NCBI RefSeq assembly: GCF_000003815.2
Contig: NC_049987.1
Span: forward strand, 20,842,187 to 20,906,186
From: Branchiostoma floridae
Taxonomy: Eukaryota; Chordata; Leptocardii; Amphioxiformes; Branchiostomatidae
Direction of reading: 5' to 3'
Length of the DNA: 64,000 nt
Positions within the stretch are counted from its first letter, which is position 1. Every line of letters begins with the position of its first letter. Shown in pieces: positions 13,133-25,700 of this stretch. A program made the position numbers and the translations under genes. The notes under the pieces are model-generated. The model was not told the DNA's origin and did no database searches. It saw only the letters and a program-made list of their open reading frames with translations.

Positions 13133-13436
13133 ACCCAGTAGCACCCAACACAACCATTCAACCCTGTAGCAGTCACCACTGGCCAGCCAACACTTGCTCT
13201 GTTGTACCATCAGAGCTCACTTACCCACCCAACCTAGCCACCAGTAGAGGGAACAACAGAGAGTCACACTACAACACTGGCCACTTCATCTGTGCAGGAA
13301 GAAATCTCCAGAACTGGCTTTGGACTTTTCACCGAGAACAATTCTTTAATACGATCATTGTACTTCTTCAGTGAATAGTTTTACCATGTTGGTTGATCAC
13401 TGGTTAACAACTGTCTTTGTACACATACTTTGCATA

Positions 13437-13681
13437 TATCACCTGGTGGGTGTCTGTGTGGCGCAACGGCTAGAGCGTTGGAGTCAGAATCAGAAGGTCC
13501 TGAGTTCTAAACTCGCCATGCCCCTGCCCCCATGACGGTGGAGGGACGCCCACCGAGCCTCACGGCTAATCTGTCTAAAGGTGCCAAAAAACACCTACGG
13601 ATTTGGTGTTGCCAGTGTGTCAACATCTGCACACTTGCCACTAAGACCCGTGAATTTTTTATTTTTTTTTATCACCTGGTG
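13437..13681 (+). mobile_element. tRNA-derived SINE with target-site duplication
   Basis: Body 13449-13669 is flanked by identical 12-bp direct repeats tatcacctggtg (13437-13448 and 13670-13681). The body opens with a tRNA-like segment: box A-like TGGCGCAACGGCTAGAG and box B-like GAGTTCTAAAC. It ends in an A/T-rich tail. It is inserted just downstream of the Akirin stop codon, probably within the 3'UTR. Confidence 0.85.
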
Positions 13682-15344
13682 TAGCGGTTGTGTACAAAGA
13701 ATGTTGTGAACCTTTAACGTCTTCTTGTTATCTGAAGATGTAATCCCAACAGTTTGTGGAAAGCCTTTGCCCAGTTGTAGGGGTTTAGTTATCACATCAG
13801 TGTCAGTTACTAAGCCTTTATCAACAGGCAAATTTCAATTTTTGAAAGTCTTTATGTGAACTTCAGTGGAAGTCTACTTTGCTGGCATATTACATTTCCC
13901 GGGTTACTGCATGTACATAACAATGTCACTGCATCATTTAAACTAACATGCTTTCTACGGAGTTATGTTTTCTTTCACAACAGTATATAGTTGTAAAGAT
14001 GGCATTGCCAGAGACCCCAAATTACCAGAATTATTCCACTTATCCAGTGAACAGTGTTAATACCATTAATTACCTATTCTAGTCTAATTCTCATACAAGA
14101 TTCATGGCCTATCATGCCAATCTTCAATATATATTTAAGTATGGAAATGTCTCTGCCTTATGCAGCAGAAAGTAATGGTTTCTATTGTAAGGTTTTGCTT
14201 CAGAACAATATTTGGTACATCCTTGAATCTGAAGACAGTTTGCAGACATGTATTGGTTGAATAAACCCTGGCTTCTAATCCTGTACAGTTGTACAAAAGT
14301 TGTGTCTCGCTATTGTAAGCAGTTTGATGATGTATTTTGCCAAAGTTAGGCAGCATTGTTATCTAGGTTATTGTTTAAAAATTGTTGTTGTTTTTTGCCC
14401 CTTGTGTATGTAGGATGCTCTTGTTTACCATTCCAGATGTTCTTGTCTGCAGAAAGATGGCATACTAGAGTTTTAGAAACATAAGCTTCCTTCCTTTACA
14501 CATATGGTCCATATACCCCAGCAAGACAAGTGATCTGCATGATTCTTTTTGTGGAAATACTGGGCTAAAACAATTCAAGTCAAACACATAGCAGACTGTT
14601 GATAGTGTGCCGAAGAATACTAAAACTGCTGCTATCATCGAAGTAAATCAAAGTGAGAAACAGAACAACTGCCAAGGTACTATCTTACCTATTGGTAGAG
14701 CAAGCCTCGATGATGATAGTAATGTTATATACTTGGATTATTGTAGTTAAAATAAGAACATGTCTTGAACGCATTGAGTCGAGCCTTACAGTTAAGATTC
14801 AAACTAAAGACCTGTTTTGTATGGTCAATACTTTCTGCTTATTGTAAATAGTCGATTGTTCCATTGTTATTCCTTTGTTTATTATGATAGTACATGTAGT
14901 TGACGTAGTCCACTGTTTGGGATATTCCTCTGTAGGTATGCAGCTTAGTAAACACCCCCATGTGCCTGTGGGCTCTTCCACTATGGTGAAAGTTCCCACA
15001 GACGATGGAGCAACACCATTGCTACATGGGGGTGAACTCCTGCTACAAAGGTAGCTCGGTAGTCCCAGAATTGGTGAAACAGGGTTGTAGACAAGAAGCA
15101 GGATAATTTTTGGCAATGTTGATACTTGAAAGAAATAGCATGACGTTAGGAGTTTGTTACATTTTGTATCTAGGGGGAACTTGCTTATTACAGGCGTTGC
15201 AATGGACCTTCAAGGAATGAGGGCGTGGATAGAATTTGTACTTTCTGAATTTGCCATGTATTCCATCCTACCATACACATGGACAGGCTGTGTAAAACCT
15301 GCCTATTAACCTAACTAGCCTGGAATAAGCTTGGGAAAAGTACC

Positions 15345-15350
15345 AATAAA
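15345..15350 (+). promoter_or_regulatory. Poly(A) signal, Akirin
   Basis: AATAAA (taccaataaacag), the last plus-strand hexamer before the convergent IBTK 3' end; the assignment is by position. Confidence 0.5.
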
Positions 15351-15695
15351 CAGACAACAATGTTTAACTAAGAGTTCTGTGTTTTCTTTGTGTTGATAAC
15401 TGACAATTTGATCCATAAACACTAGAAAGGACCCTCTACTCTTCTCAATTAAGTTCTTATGTGTGCTTGAGCTGTGGCATTATGCATGAAATTTAATGTA
15501 CCACTGTTCTGAAGGATTGTATCAACTGCACTTAACAAAGCCTTTCCCAGGCTATAGCCAAAAAGTCATCACAGAATGTATTTACAGCATACAGTGAAAT
15601 TTTTACTTCATTCCAAGGACCCATTATTTGTACAAACATCCATCTAGTAATTGCATAAAACACTCAAAAATTTGTTCATTTCAAGATTCAAACAT

Positions 15696-15701
15696 TTTAT
15701 T
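15696..15701 (-). promoter_or_regulatory. Poly(A) signal, IBTK
   Basis: TTTATT on plus, AATAAA on minus, about 1.1 kb after the IBTK stop. It lies 345 bp from the Akirin signal, so the two genes are tail-to-tail. Confidence 0.5.
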
Positions 15702-16790
15702 AGACAAGGATATCACACTTCTTGCTTCTGTACAGCTTGTTCTACATTCTAACATTTCTCTATACGTGTAGAGACAGTCTCATAATCAACTTGCACATTA
15801 TATATACTGTCAGCAAGAAATCATGCTATTTAGCAATCAAAGTGGCTAAGGCAGCAGCATCATAAATGACTTAATTTAGTTAAATTCCTTCTGCTGCAAA
15901 AATTCTACATTTTTCTCATTTGTGTGCTGAAGCACACACTTTTCACTTTCATCAGTCTTATTTTCACAAATCGCATGCTACCGGTAGCTAAGAACATCTA
16001 GTCAGTCATGTATACACAGGCAATTTAGCCTAGAATGAATAGATGTAACTTAAGTCACTATCTTAAGATATGTTGGACACAAAATAAAGGAGATTAACCT
16101 GAGTAGATGAGAAGTCAGAGGTGAACAGTCATGCCAGTTGTTATACAAAGTATACATCTGAAAAAAGAGTCAAGTCTGAATTTGTACTGCCTGCCTGTAT
16201 ATCTATATACTGTTATGAAAAGAACACAAGTAGTATTGCACCACTTTTAACTTGGGGTTATTCGTATGGTTTCCTCTTAATTGCATCAAAACTTTGTCTT
16301 AAGTTGGATATAGTAGGTATATGTCAATATGTGACATAGTCTACAATCTCTACATGGTCCAATATTTAGTGAGAATTGCAATACATTTAAAAGCATTTGT
16401 CCATTTCCTCTGCCAGCATGTCACTTCATCAATTAGTACAAGTTAAACTGGCATATCTAATAAATTGTCTTTCAGTTTTCAAGGCCTTCAAGCCAAATAT
16501 TATACTACATGTAGTTGAGCCTACAGATATCTGCCCTGTAGCACTGTGCATTGAACAGAAGAATTTTAACCCATACATTGTACAATACCACACATTCATG
16601 GTAAGTTATAACACTGATCATGTATGACTATCCTCTACACACAAGAAACATAGAGCTTTTAACCAGATTTTTGCAAAATTGATGGAAATAATCATGGTTA
16701 ACTCTTTTTTGTTCAAAACCCGTCAGTCTAACTTCTCCACACTTTCTTTGTGTGACCTTTGACCTCCCAACATGTGCAACCTTTGACTTG

Positions 16791-19700
16791 CTAAGCCCTC
16801 CACACAGGGGCTGCGGTGACCTTGACCTCCCTCGCCACGGTGATGACCTCCTCGGGGTGACCTGCGGCAGCATAGTGCTCCAGCAGCTCCTGCATGGCTC
16901 GTTCCTCAATCTACAGAGAAAACACAGGAGTCCACAAAAATTAGTATGTTGGATAGAGTTAAAATCTTTCCCACACCTTTTTAGTGTAGTGGGTCAGTGC
17001 CAATTTTCATTTCAATAGCCCTTGGACCACATAAGCCACTAGAGCAGGGATCTAGTCACTACTAATCAACTGGTTGTATATTGTATTCAACTCTCTTTTT
17101 CTTGAGGACTGACAGTATTAAGCATAAAAAACAGTCTGTTCCAATTTTTAATGCAAGGCAAATCCTCTACGTACACCCCCGGCAATCGTCCTGGTCTAAA
17201 AAGGCATAGAATGTTACATTTAGTTTTCTAATTTCATTGGATGGTTACACTTTTTTCTAACACAAAGGAGTGGACTCATAACTCACACAATCGACAAGCT
17301 GTGAATAGTTTCATCAGGTTGGTAAATACTTAATTACTTCAAAACTTTTGGGAATGTGTTATCAAGGAACCCAGCAGAAGTATAATCAAATACTGGATGC
17401 TACTACTACTAACCTGAATAAGGGCGAGAGGCTTGTTAGCCGCTCTAACCAGATTCTCTCGCTGTTCCTTCTCCGACTCGATGATAGCTGACAGCTGGAC
17501 GGTGGATTGAGCAGGAGGGCTGGACGGAACCTTTCTCTGCCAAGGGCTGGGAGGGGAACACTCACCAAATTACTCACAGTTGCAATTAACGTTATCTGTG
17601 ACTGCTTATATGGGGCCTAACATGTGTTGAATAGAAGTCAGTGTTATCAGTTTGAAGGGCTAGAGGGCATAGCAATAGTCACATAGTACATGTGTAAATG
17701 TTTTTAACTGTAACCTAATTTGCATGTCCGTGACACTTTGCAGTGCAGCATTGTCCCTTAGATACTGTAAATGGTAGTGCTAACGTCAAACTTACATTTC
17801 TGTTTTCTAAATTCAGTATAGAAGGTTTCCTCCAGACTGGATCTTCAGCGTATCATTTGCAACAATTCTAGAATCTGGCTTGTCATTGCATAACACAAAG
17901 GAACATAATTCATAAGATGAATAATTACTTTTACATAAATTACCAATCAACAATAAATATCTTAATCTGTCTATTTCTTGTACCACCACACTCAGTAGCA
18001 AATAGTTGGGGAAACAAAGAAAGGGTAGTATAAGGCAGGGCTGTCTCCAGCTTTAAATCTTTTCTATCCCACTCATTGTTTGGGAGCCCATGTTGTTGAT
18101 TTGGTGGATGGGGTGAGATTTTTTCTGTCCAAACAAGCAAATTTCCATCTCAGAACGGAGGGACGGGTCCTGGAGACAGCCCTGGTGTAGGGTCCCTATC
18201 ACTAGATTCCACTCCAAAGAGACACGTACTTGGATTGTTCTGTTGGACTCTGGGGTGACCTGGGGGATTGTGGGGAATCTGCCTGCTTCTCTGGTTTGTT
18301 CCCATGATGCTTTGCTCCATGAACTGGTAAGCCCCAACTGCAGAAAATAAAAAAGTGTTTAATCTCATATGTTTTGTTTGGAAGCAACTGAAAAGGTAAC
18401 AATATGCATAATATGCATATGCTTTTAGTGTTGACTTTCTGTACTTTCTAAACATGACTAATTCAATAAATTCAGCTACATTTGGCAGGGACACTACCCA
18501 CCTGATTGTCTTCTCCTGACTGTGAGATGGGGGAGAGGTTGCCATGGTAACAGCAGCCCTGCCTCCTCCCTCCTCCTCCTGTAGGACCTGTCTGAAGGAC
18601 ATGGCAGGGGCAGCAGGGCTGGGGGTGGGGCCCCTGGGGAGAAAATACAAATACAGTCAAACCCTGACTGAAGAGCATACATCACATGTCCATTATCTTC
18701 ACTTTTTGGTGATTCCTTAGAAATTTTTCCCACTGAAGCAGAGAGAGAACACCTAAATAGTGTGTTGCAGTCATATGACTGTAAGTGTAACAGTTCAGCA
18801 TACACCATGTTTAGAGCCATCAGGTGGTAAATGTTCTAAACTGGTGTTCTAAACCACTCATGCCATGCAATGATGTACTAGGAGCCTGGTATCCGGATGT
18901 ATAATACCTCCTGAGTCTCTTCTGTCCTCTCCACAAATACGGGGAGGACAGACATCTGAATACCAGGCTAACAATGATGTTTGTAGAAAGTATCAGCCTA
19001 ACTGAGTAACTCTACACCCAGCTGAACAATGCAGACACAACTCCACTCACCATGGGTTAGATGCTGGTTTTCCTTGAGTGCGTGCTACTTGTTCCTTCTG
19101 TGCGTTGGAATCCTCCTGGAACTTCAGCTGTCTCTTCCGCTCCTTCTGAGACATCTTAGTGGTGATGACCAGTCCTTGAGGTGACGGAGACGGGGCACTG
19201 AAAGTGTACAGATAAAAAATGAAAAATTCAATGTATCGCAATATAGCTTATCTCACTATAGTTTAGATTGCTGGCTGGCTACTCTTCCACTTATAGTAAC
19301 AAAAGGAACAGATCCTACACGTATGTAAAGGTTTTACGATAACAGACAATGGACTAGAGTTTAAGGTCCCATTCATAAAAATCGTACAATTCTTTCCAAA
19401 GATGAAAACTGACCCACATAGACAGATTGTCAAGAAGTCTAATTTTACTTTGTAAGGGAACTTAAATAACTTAATCTGACAGTCTTTCTATGTTGTTCAG
19501 CAACAGAGTTGAGCCTTCATGCTAATACCTTGCTGGTTTTGTTGCAGGTGGAGTTCTAGGTGATACTGCTGCGGGCCTGAGTGCTGCAGCAGTTTTCTGA
19601 GCTGCGGCTGTTTTCTGCACTGCAGCTGTTTTCTGTGCTGCAGCTGTTTTCTGCAGCTGCAGGCTCGGCACCTTCCTGTGGGCTGCAGTCTGCTCAGCTG

Positions 19701-22700
19701 CCATGATCTGCCTCAGGTCAAAGGCTGACGATGGTGGACTACTGGGTCTGGACAATACAAAAGACTCTTAGTTAACCATATCCAGTTGCTTGAGTAACTA
19801 CTTTTTGGTGTATCTTATTACCTGGATGTCTAACCTACATCGACGTACTCTTAGTTTTAACCTGGTGATCCATGTAACATTTCAAATATTTGTGGCATAC
19901 AGTATTCAATTACTTTAATTTGCATTCTTCCTGCTGCCCAACCTTGTAATACTCACCTCACCTGTAATACTAATAGCAAGGTAAAGGTAAAGGTATTTTT
20001 GCATATGAACAGAAGCTATAAGGATAGTAGGTTGTATCTACGGTACAGTGTTGGAATGAAGAGCCCATCCCACCCTTCTACTGCTTTTTACCCCAACCAA
20101 AGTCAAGTGCCCATTTACCACGGACACTATGTCTAGCCAGGAATTGAATCTCGTGTCCGCCTAGCCACTTGACCATTCAAAGCCACAACCAAATTTGGAG
20201 CCAAAAGAGTATTTCATCAGGGAGAACATTAGATTAAGAAAGACAGTACAACTTTGCTGCTTCAAACAGATTCTAGAAGTCCAATATCTGTATGAAAATC
20301 TGTTGGACATCCACCTACATCTTCAAGTCTATTAGTTTGCAAATACCAATTTTCCTGTTTCAGCTTTAAGATGGAATAGAGACAAATACAATGTTAAGGT
20401 TTAGTCTTGAAGAACCATTTCAGTCCCTACCCTGCCCAAGTCCATGGTCCCTTCTTTGGCACAGCACCAGGTTGCATTGTGGGTGGGGGAGAGGTGCATT
20501 CTGGGATGGATCCATCCTGGCTGGATGTCTCGTGATGTGAGGAGGCATCACTCTCAGGAGGGGCTAGATTCTGTGGCACAAAATGGGTCTTAATTTCATA
20601 AAATAACTTGTTGTTGCCTTACACATGGCCTATAGAATGGCTGGTTACAAAAGCTGGGGAGCTGCAAATTTGAAACTTTGACACCTTAAGGACATACAAT
20701 TTCCAACATCATAAGACAGTGTCACTCATGAAAGATAGTGGATTCTGCCTGAAACGTCTGACCGTTTTCAAAAATCATATCCAGATGCTTGAGTAATTGC
20801 TATTGAGCATAGGACAGTTAGCCTGTGTTTACACAATCTCCCATGGTGTTTTAGTCAGGCTAATAGGACAGTCTTCTGAGACCTTTCCTTTGATATAGTT
20901 TTTAGGTTGTACTTATTTCTTGGTATCTTGTATCTTCGAATGTATTGTAATGTGTGGCACAAGACACCAGCATTTGACGTCTGTTTTTCCACATCGCTAA
21001 CCTCTTTCTCTGGATCTCCATGTGAACTTCTCCCATCATCCTCTCCTGCAGACAGGTCATGAACTCTGACCCCCTCAAAGCTCCTGCTCAGCAGGTCAAC
21101 GTCTTGCTGGTCACCTTTCTCTGGGCTGTATCCCGGCAAGAGGTCAGACAGGTTCAGGCCTTTGGTGCTGTCCGTTCTTTTACGTGTGCGTTTCTTGGGT
21201 TTAGCCTGCAAATAGAAACATGTAGCTTCAATTAACAAAAAAGCTTAACAGCACTAAGCTAGCAAAGAATTTCATAAACTATCACAACCATTACATAACC
21301 ATATCATTGACATGCCTGTAGATTGCAGTTTCTTCAAATAAGAAGAATATTGGGGGATCAGCCAAAAAAATCCACTCACTCCTGCCCAAGCCTACTCACA
21401 CAGCAAAAACTTGTGCTACAAATCCATCAATATCCAGCAAAGAACCTGCCAAATTCAGGGAAAAGGTCACTGAACACCTGAGGAACAAGCAATGACTGCA
21501 CAGCATCAGTTCCTGGGTGTTTTACCCAACAAGAGGGGTGTTGCATAGTATTAATCCAGATCCAGAACATATAGTAATAAAAAAATAAAGTTTCATCATA
21601 AGAATACAGTACAAACTGCATGTAGAAACCATACCTTGGCTTTCTTCCATGCTTGGCTGGGGGTCCCACTGACAGGCTCGTGGTTGCTGCTGGTGCTGTC
21701 TCTGTGTCTGCGCTGGGAGAACCCGCTGTCCTCAACACTGGACAGGAACAGGGAAAAAAGGAAAGACAGTGATCTTGATCCCGTTTTAGCACACTGTAGA
21801 AATAGTCTTCCACTGGTTGTGACAGAGAAGAAAAGATGCTTTTCATCCCATATGTGAGAACACCTTTACATGGCACATTTTCAGTTTGTCCTTTTTACAT
21901 GTTCTAAGACTTTAGAGCTTCTGTTTTGAGTAGTAACAGATGAAGAGGATCAATCCTAGCACTATCATTGCCAATCTCCCGTACCTCATGAATATGCCAA
22001 AAAAGAGTTACTCAAGCAACTTGATGTGATTTTGGAAATGGTCAGACAATTCAGACACCATCCGCTGTCTTTCACTGAAAAAAAGGCATTGGATGGTGGC
22101 TGAAACGTCTGACCCTTTCCAAAATCACATCCAGTTACTTGAGTAACTCCTTTTTAGCCAATCTTACGTCTAACCTTCATCGACGTACCTTATGAAAGGT
22201 TCATCAGTGAATGACTGGGACATCTCCATGCTGAACTCCTCCTCATCCAGACTGTCCTCCTCTGTTGCTATGGTGCTCAGGTCGGGACCGTCCATATAAG
22301 GAGTGATGACCCTGCGACACATGGCAGGGATGGACCCACGGTACGCAGCACCAAGCTCATCCAGCACATCCTCGCTTAACACCTCCAGGCACCTGGGGGG
22401 GTTGATGCTCGTATTTACTAAGGTTGAATCATAAGTCACAAAAAAATGAAATACAATAAATTTGCAATCTCTAGCGATGCAAGCTTGAGTCCGTCTAGAT
22501 AATGTAACTTGACAAACAAAAAAGTTTTAAAAAACAATCTGTGAAAAGTATTGTACAACCAGAAACAAATCTGAATTGGCAATGTGTCCAGTGCCGGAAA
22601 CCATAAAATATAAGCAAAAATGACCCTCTGCCTATGACTTGGCTCCTGACCTAAAACATGGCCTATGACCTGACCTATGCCCAATGACCTAGCCCTTGCC

Positions 22701-25700
22701 CTATGACCCGACCCTTGCCACATGACCTGACCTATGCCCTATGGCCTAGCCCTGCCCTATGACCTGGCCCTTGCCCTATGACCTGACCTTGCCTCCAGCA
22801 GAGGAGCCATGTTGAGACAGATGAACTGGGTACAGGCTGCCTTCAGCTGCTGGGAGTTGAACATGGAGGCAAACTCCAACAGCTCTGCAACGTTCCTCAG
22901 GGTGACTGGGGAGAGATGGGAATAGAGTTACTAGTAGTGCTTACCCTTAAACTGCCAAACCCAGATATATCCGGCACACATATACATGCCCTGTGTGCTG
23001 TGGGATATATCCGGGATAGCGTATTCCCCCGAAGTAGGAACTTTGTGTGCACATAGCGCACGAACCCCAGAAGTTAGGGACTTCGGCCTTGTTCAACTCT
23101 ACTAACTAACCAACAAACTGTGCTACCTTCTTTTTGGAGGTCAGCGGCCAACCCTGGCACTTACAGCATTTTATATGGCTGAAACTCTGGCAGTTTAAGG
23201 GTTAATCATTTATCACATCATTATGATGCCAGGGTGTCAGCACTCCTGAGGAGGAACCCTTCTTTTGATTGACCGACTTTTTCATTGTGCTTGTTCACAA
23301 AGAAGAAAATAAAGGGCAAACTCGTAAAATGTTAGAATGGACCCTTTTAGGGGGCTGAAAATTCCATTTTTTCTTTTGGCCCTTGCTTTGCGAAAGACAA
23401 CAGATGATGATGATTATGAATATGACCATTTTGAAAAATGACAATAATTGCATTGCTATGGTGTCCAAAGCTTGAAAGTAAAAAGTATCTTTCCGAAGCC
23501 CATCTACAAGTCATAAACATATCACTTTCAAGTTAGTTCAAGGTTAGGAGAAACTTGTGAACACATGCCTTCATACAAGTTCATAAGCATACATAAACAA
23601 AGAAACTTACTGAGGTTGACGAGTGAGACTTCGCACATCTCCTTCAGCCTGGTGATGAGCAGTCGGTCAGCTGTGGTCAGCACGTTACACAACAGCTCCA
23701 TGTTCTGGGACTCACGGACGGGCCGACAGTCGTCTGTGTACAGGAACTCTAACACATGGGACAGGACGTCTGAGGGGATGGGCAGTTCTAGTGGGGTGTC
23801 TGCAGACGTCTGGAATATGGCACAGTTTGTTGGTTAGTTAGTATGTTACACAGGATCCGACAGTCGTCTGTGTACAGGAACTCTAACACATGGGACAGGA
23901 CATCTGAGGGGATGGGCAGTTCCAGGGGGGTGTCTGCAGATGTCTGGAATATGGCACAGTTTGTTGGTTAGTTAGTAGAGTTTCATTCTCTGTGACTCCC
24001 GCACAGGACGACAGTCGTCCGTATACAGGAACTCTAACACATGGGACAGGACGTCTGAGGGGATGGGCAGTTCCAGGGGGGTGTCTGCAGAGGTCTGGAA
24101 TGTAGCACAGTTTGTTGGTAAGTTAGTACGCTACACAGGACTTTCATGTTCTGGGACTCGAGCACAGGCCGACAGTCGTTTGTATACAGGAAATCTAACA
24201 CAAGAGCTCCATGTTCTGGGCCCACTACAGACAGTCAAGTCCACTTACTCAGTGTTTTCCTTCCTTACTATTAGACTTGGTGATGGGAAGTCCCAAATTT
24301 GCTAAGAAAAATACATGTAGAAGTAAACTCAGTCCCATCAACCCCAGCTGCGACACCAACTAGATAGCTTTTGAAGTAGAGCCAGTCATTTCTGCACTGA
24401 TGAACTGAGGAAAGAGACAGAAGGTCACCGAAGTGTCAGCAATTGATCATGATTATAGACTGCTTAATTGTGTACAAAGAACTTTGCTATCCATGACAGA
24501 GAAGCATCAACCTGAATGAACTCTTAGGATCTGTTAGCATTTGTTTTACTAGTACTTGCCAAATGACCGTAACATATTGTATGTGATTAATCCTATAACA
24601 GACTTCACACAATCAGGGAGGCTTCAAGCTATTTCCTCTATACCTGGTATGTAAGTTTGACGTTGGTGAAATGAATAGATAAATAAGTTCTATTCCAGGT
24701 GAGAGAAGAAGAACACCCACCTCTAACCATCCTGACCCCAGCATACTGTGGAAGTACTCCAGCTGGGCCACCAGCACACACTTGTGACACGGCACCTCCT
24801 CCCCATCCACACACCTGATGGCCAGGTCGTACAGGTGGGAGCTTTTAGTCCGGGTGAATCTGAAGCGCTGGGTCTGTTTCTTCTCTGTGATCTCCACTTT
24901 GGAACCCACCAGCTTCACCCCTTCCAACCTGTTCAAAACAAAAGTGTCAACTTCCTGGCAATTCTTACATATAAAAGCTTTCAAATTTAAATTACCGGTA
25001 CTACAAGTTGTACAAATAATCATTTCATCGTAAGGACCACCCGGCCAATGCGACCACTTGTTGGTGGTTTGATAGGTAATTTTTCCTGTCAACAGTTGGC
25101 ACAAAAAAATAAAGAATACTGTCTATGATGACCATCTGTCCATATAGAACAAATTTCATTGTTCCCAAGTGGCTTGTTCAAGTTGTTGGGCAGTTTTGAC
25201 CATAAAATCATTAATGTAGCTCATACATCCCTGAATCCCGGACACTAAAAACTTACTTTTTTGCCAGATTTTGAACCCCAAACCTCTTGGCAGTGTTCTG
25301 CAGAACCTTGACAGGGTTTGACGAGTCGTCCTCAGCCTGCTGGTTGGACTTGGCCTCCTTAGACGGCTTGTTCTTCTGCTTCTGAGACTTCTTCCCTTGC
25401 GAGTACACACTGAAGGCTGACTGGTGAGCGATGTCGTCCAGAGAAAACTCCCCAAATTCTCCATTCTTCACGCCATTCAACATCCCTGTGTCTCCCCCAC
25501 CTTTGCCCTCTGACCCTTCAACTTTGATCTTGAACTTTGGCCTATAACCCTGGGTCAGCAGGTCACAGGTGTCAGAGTAGATGAACTGGAGCAGGTTCAG
25601 GAAGATGTGATGGTTGACTTTCTCAACCTTGACAACTTCTTTGTTGACCTTGAGGACTTCTGAGTTGTTGGAGTCGGAATTCTCAAGATTGTCGGAGTGG

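Larger units (their letters stand above)
13133..15370 (+). other. Akirin 3' untranslated / downstream region
   Basis: From the Akirin stop to the last candidate poly(A) signal AATAAA at 15345-15350; another AATAAA is at 14260-14265. Contains the SINE at 13437-13681. No coding exon is recognised. Confidence 0.55.

Noticed and set aside
23857-24215. Extra functional BTB exons of IBTK
   Set aside because: The copies lack the 3' half and a donor, and the closed 1437-aa model does not need them.
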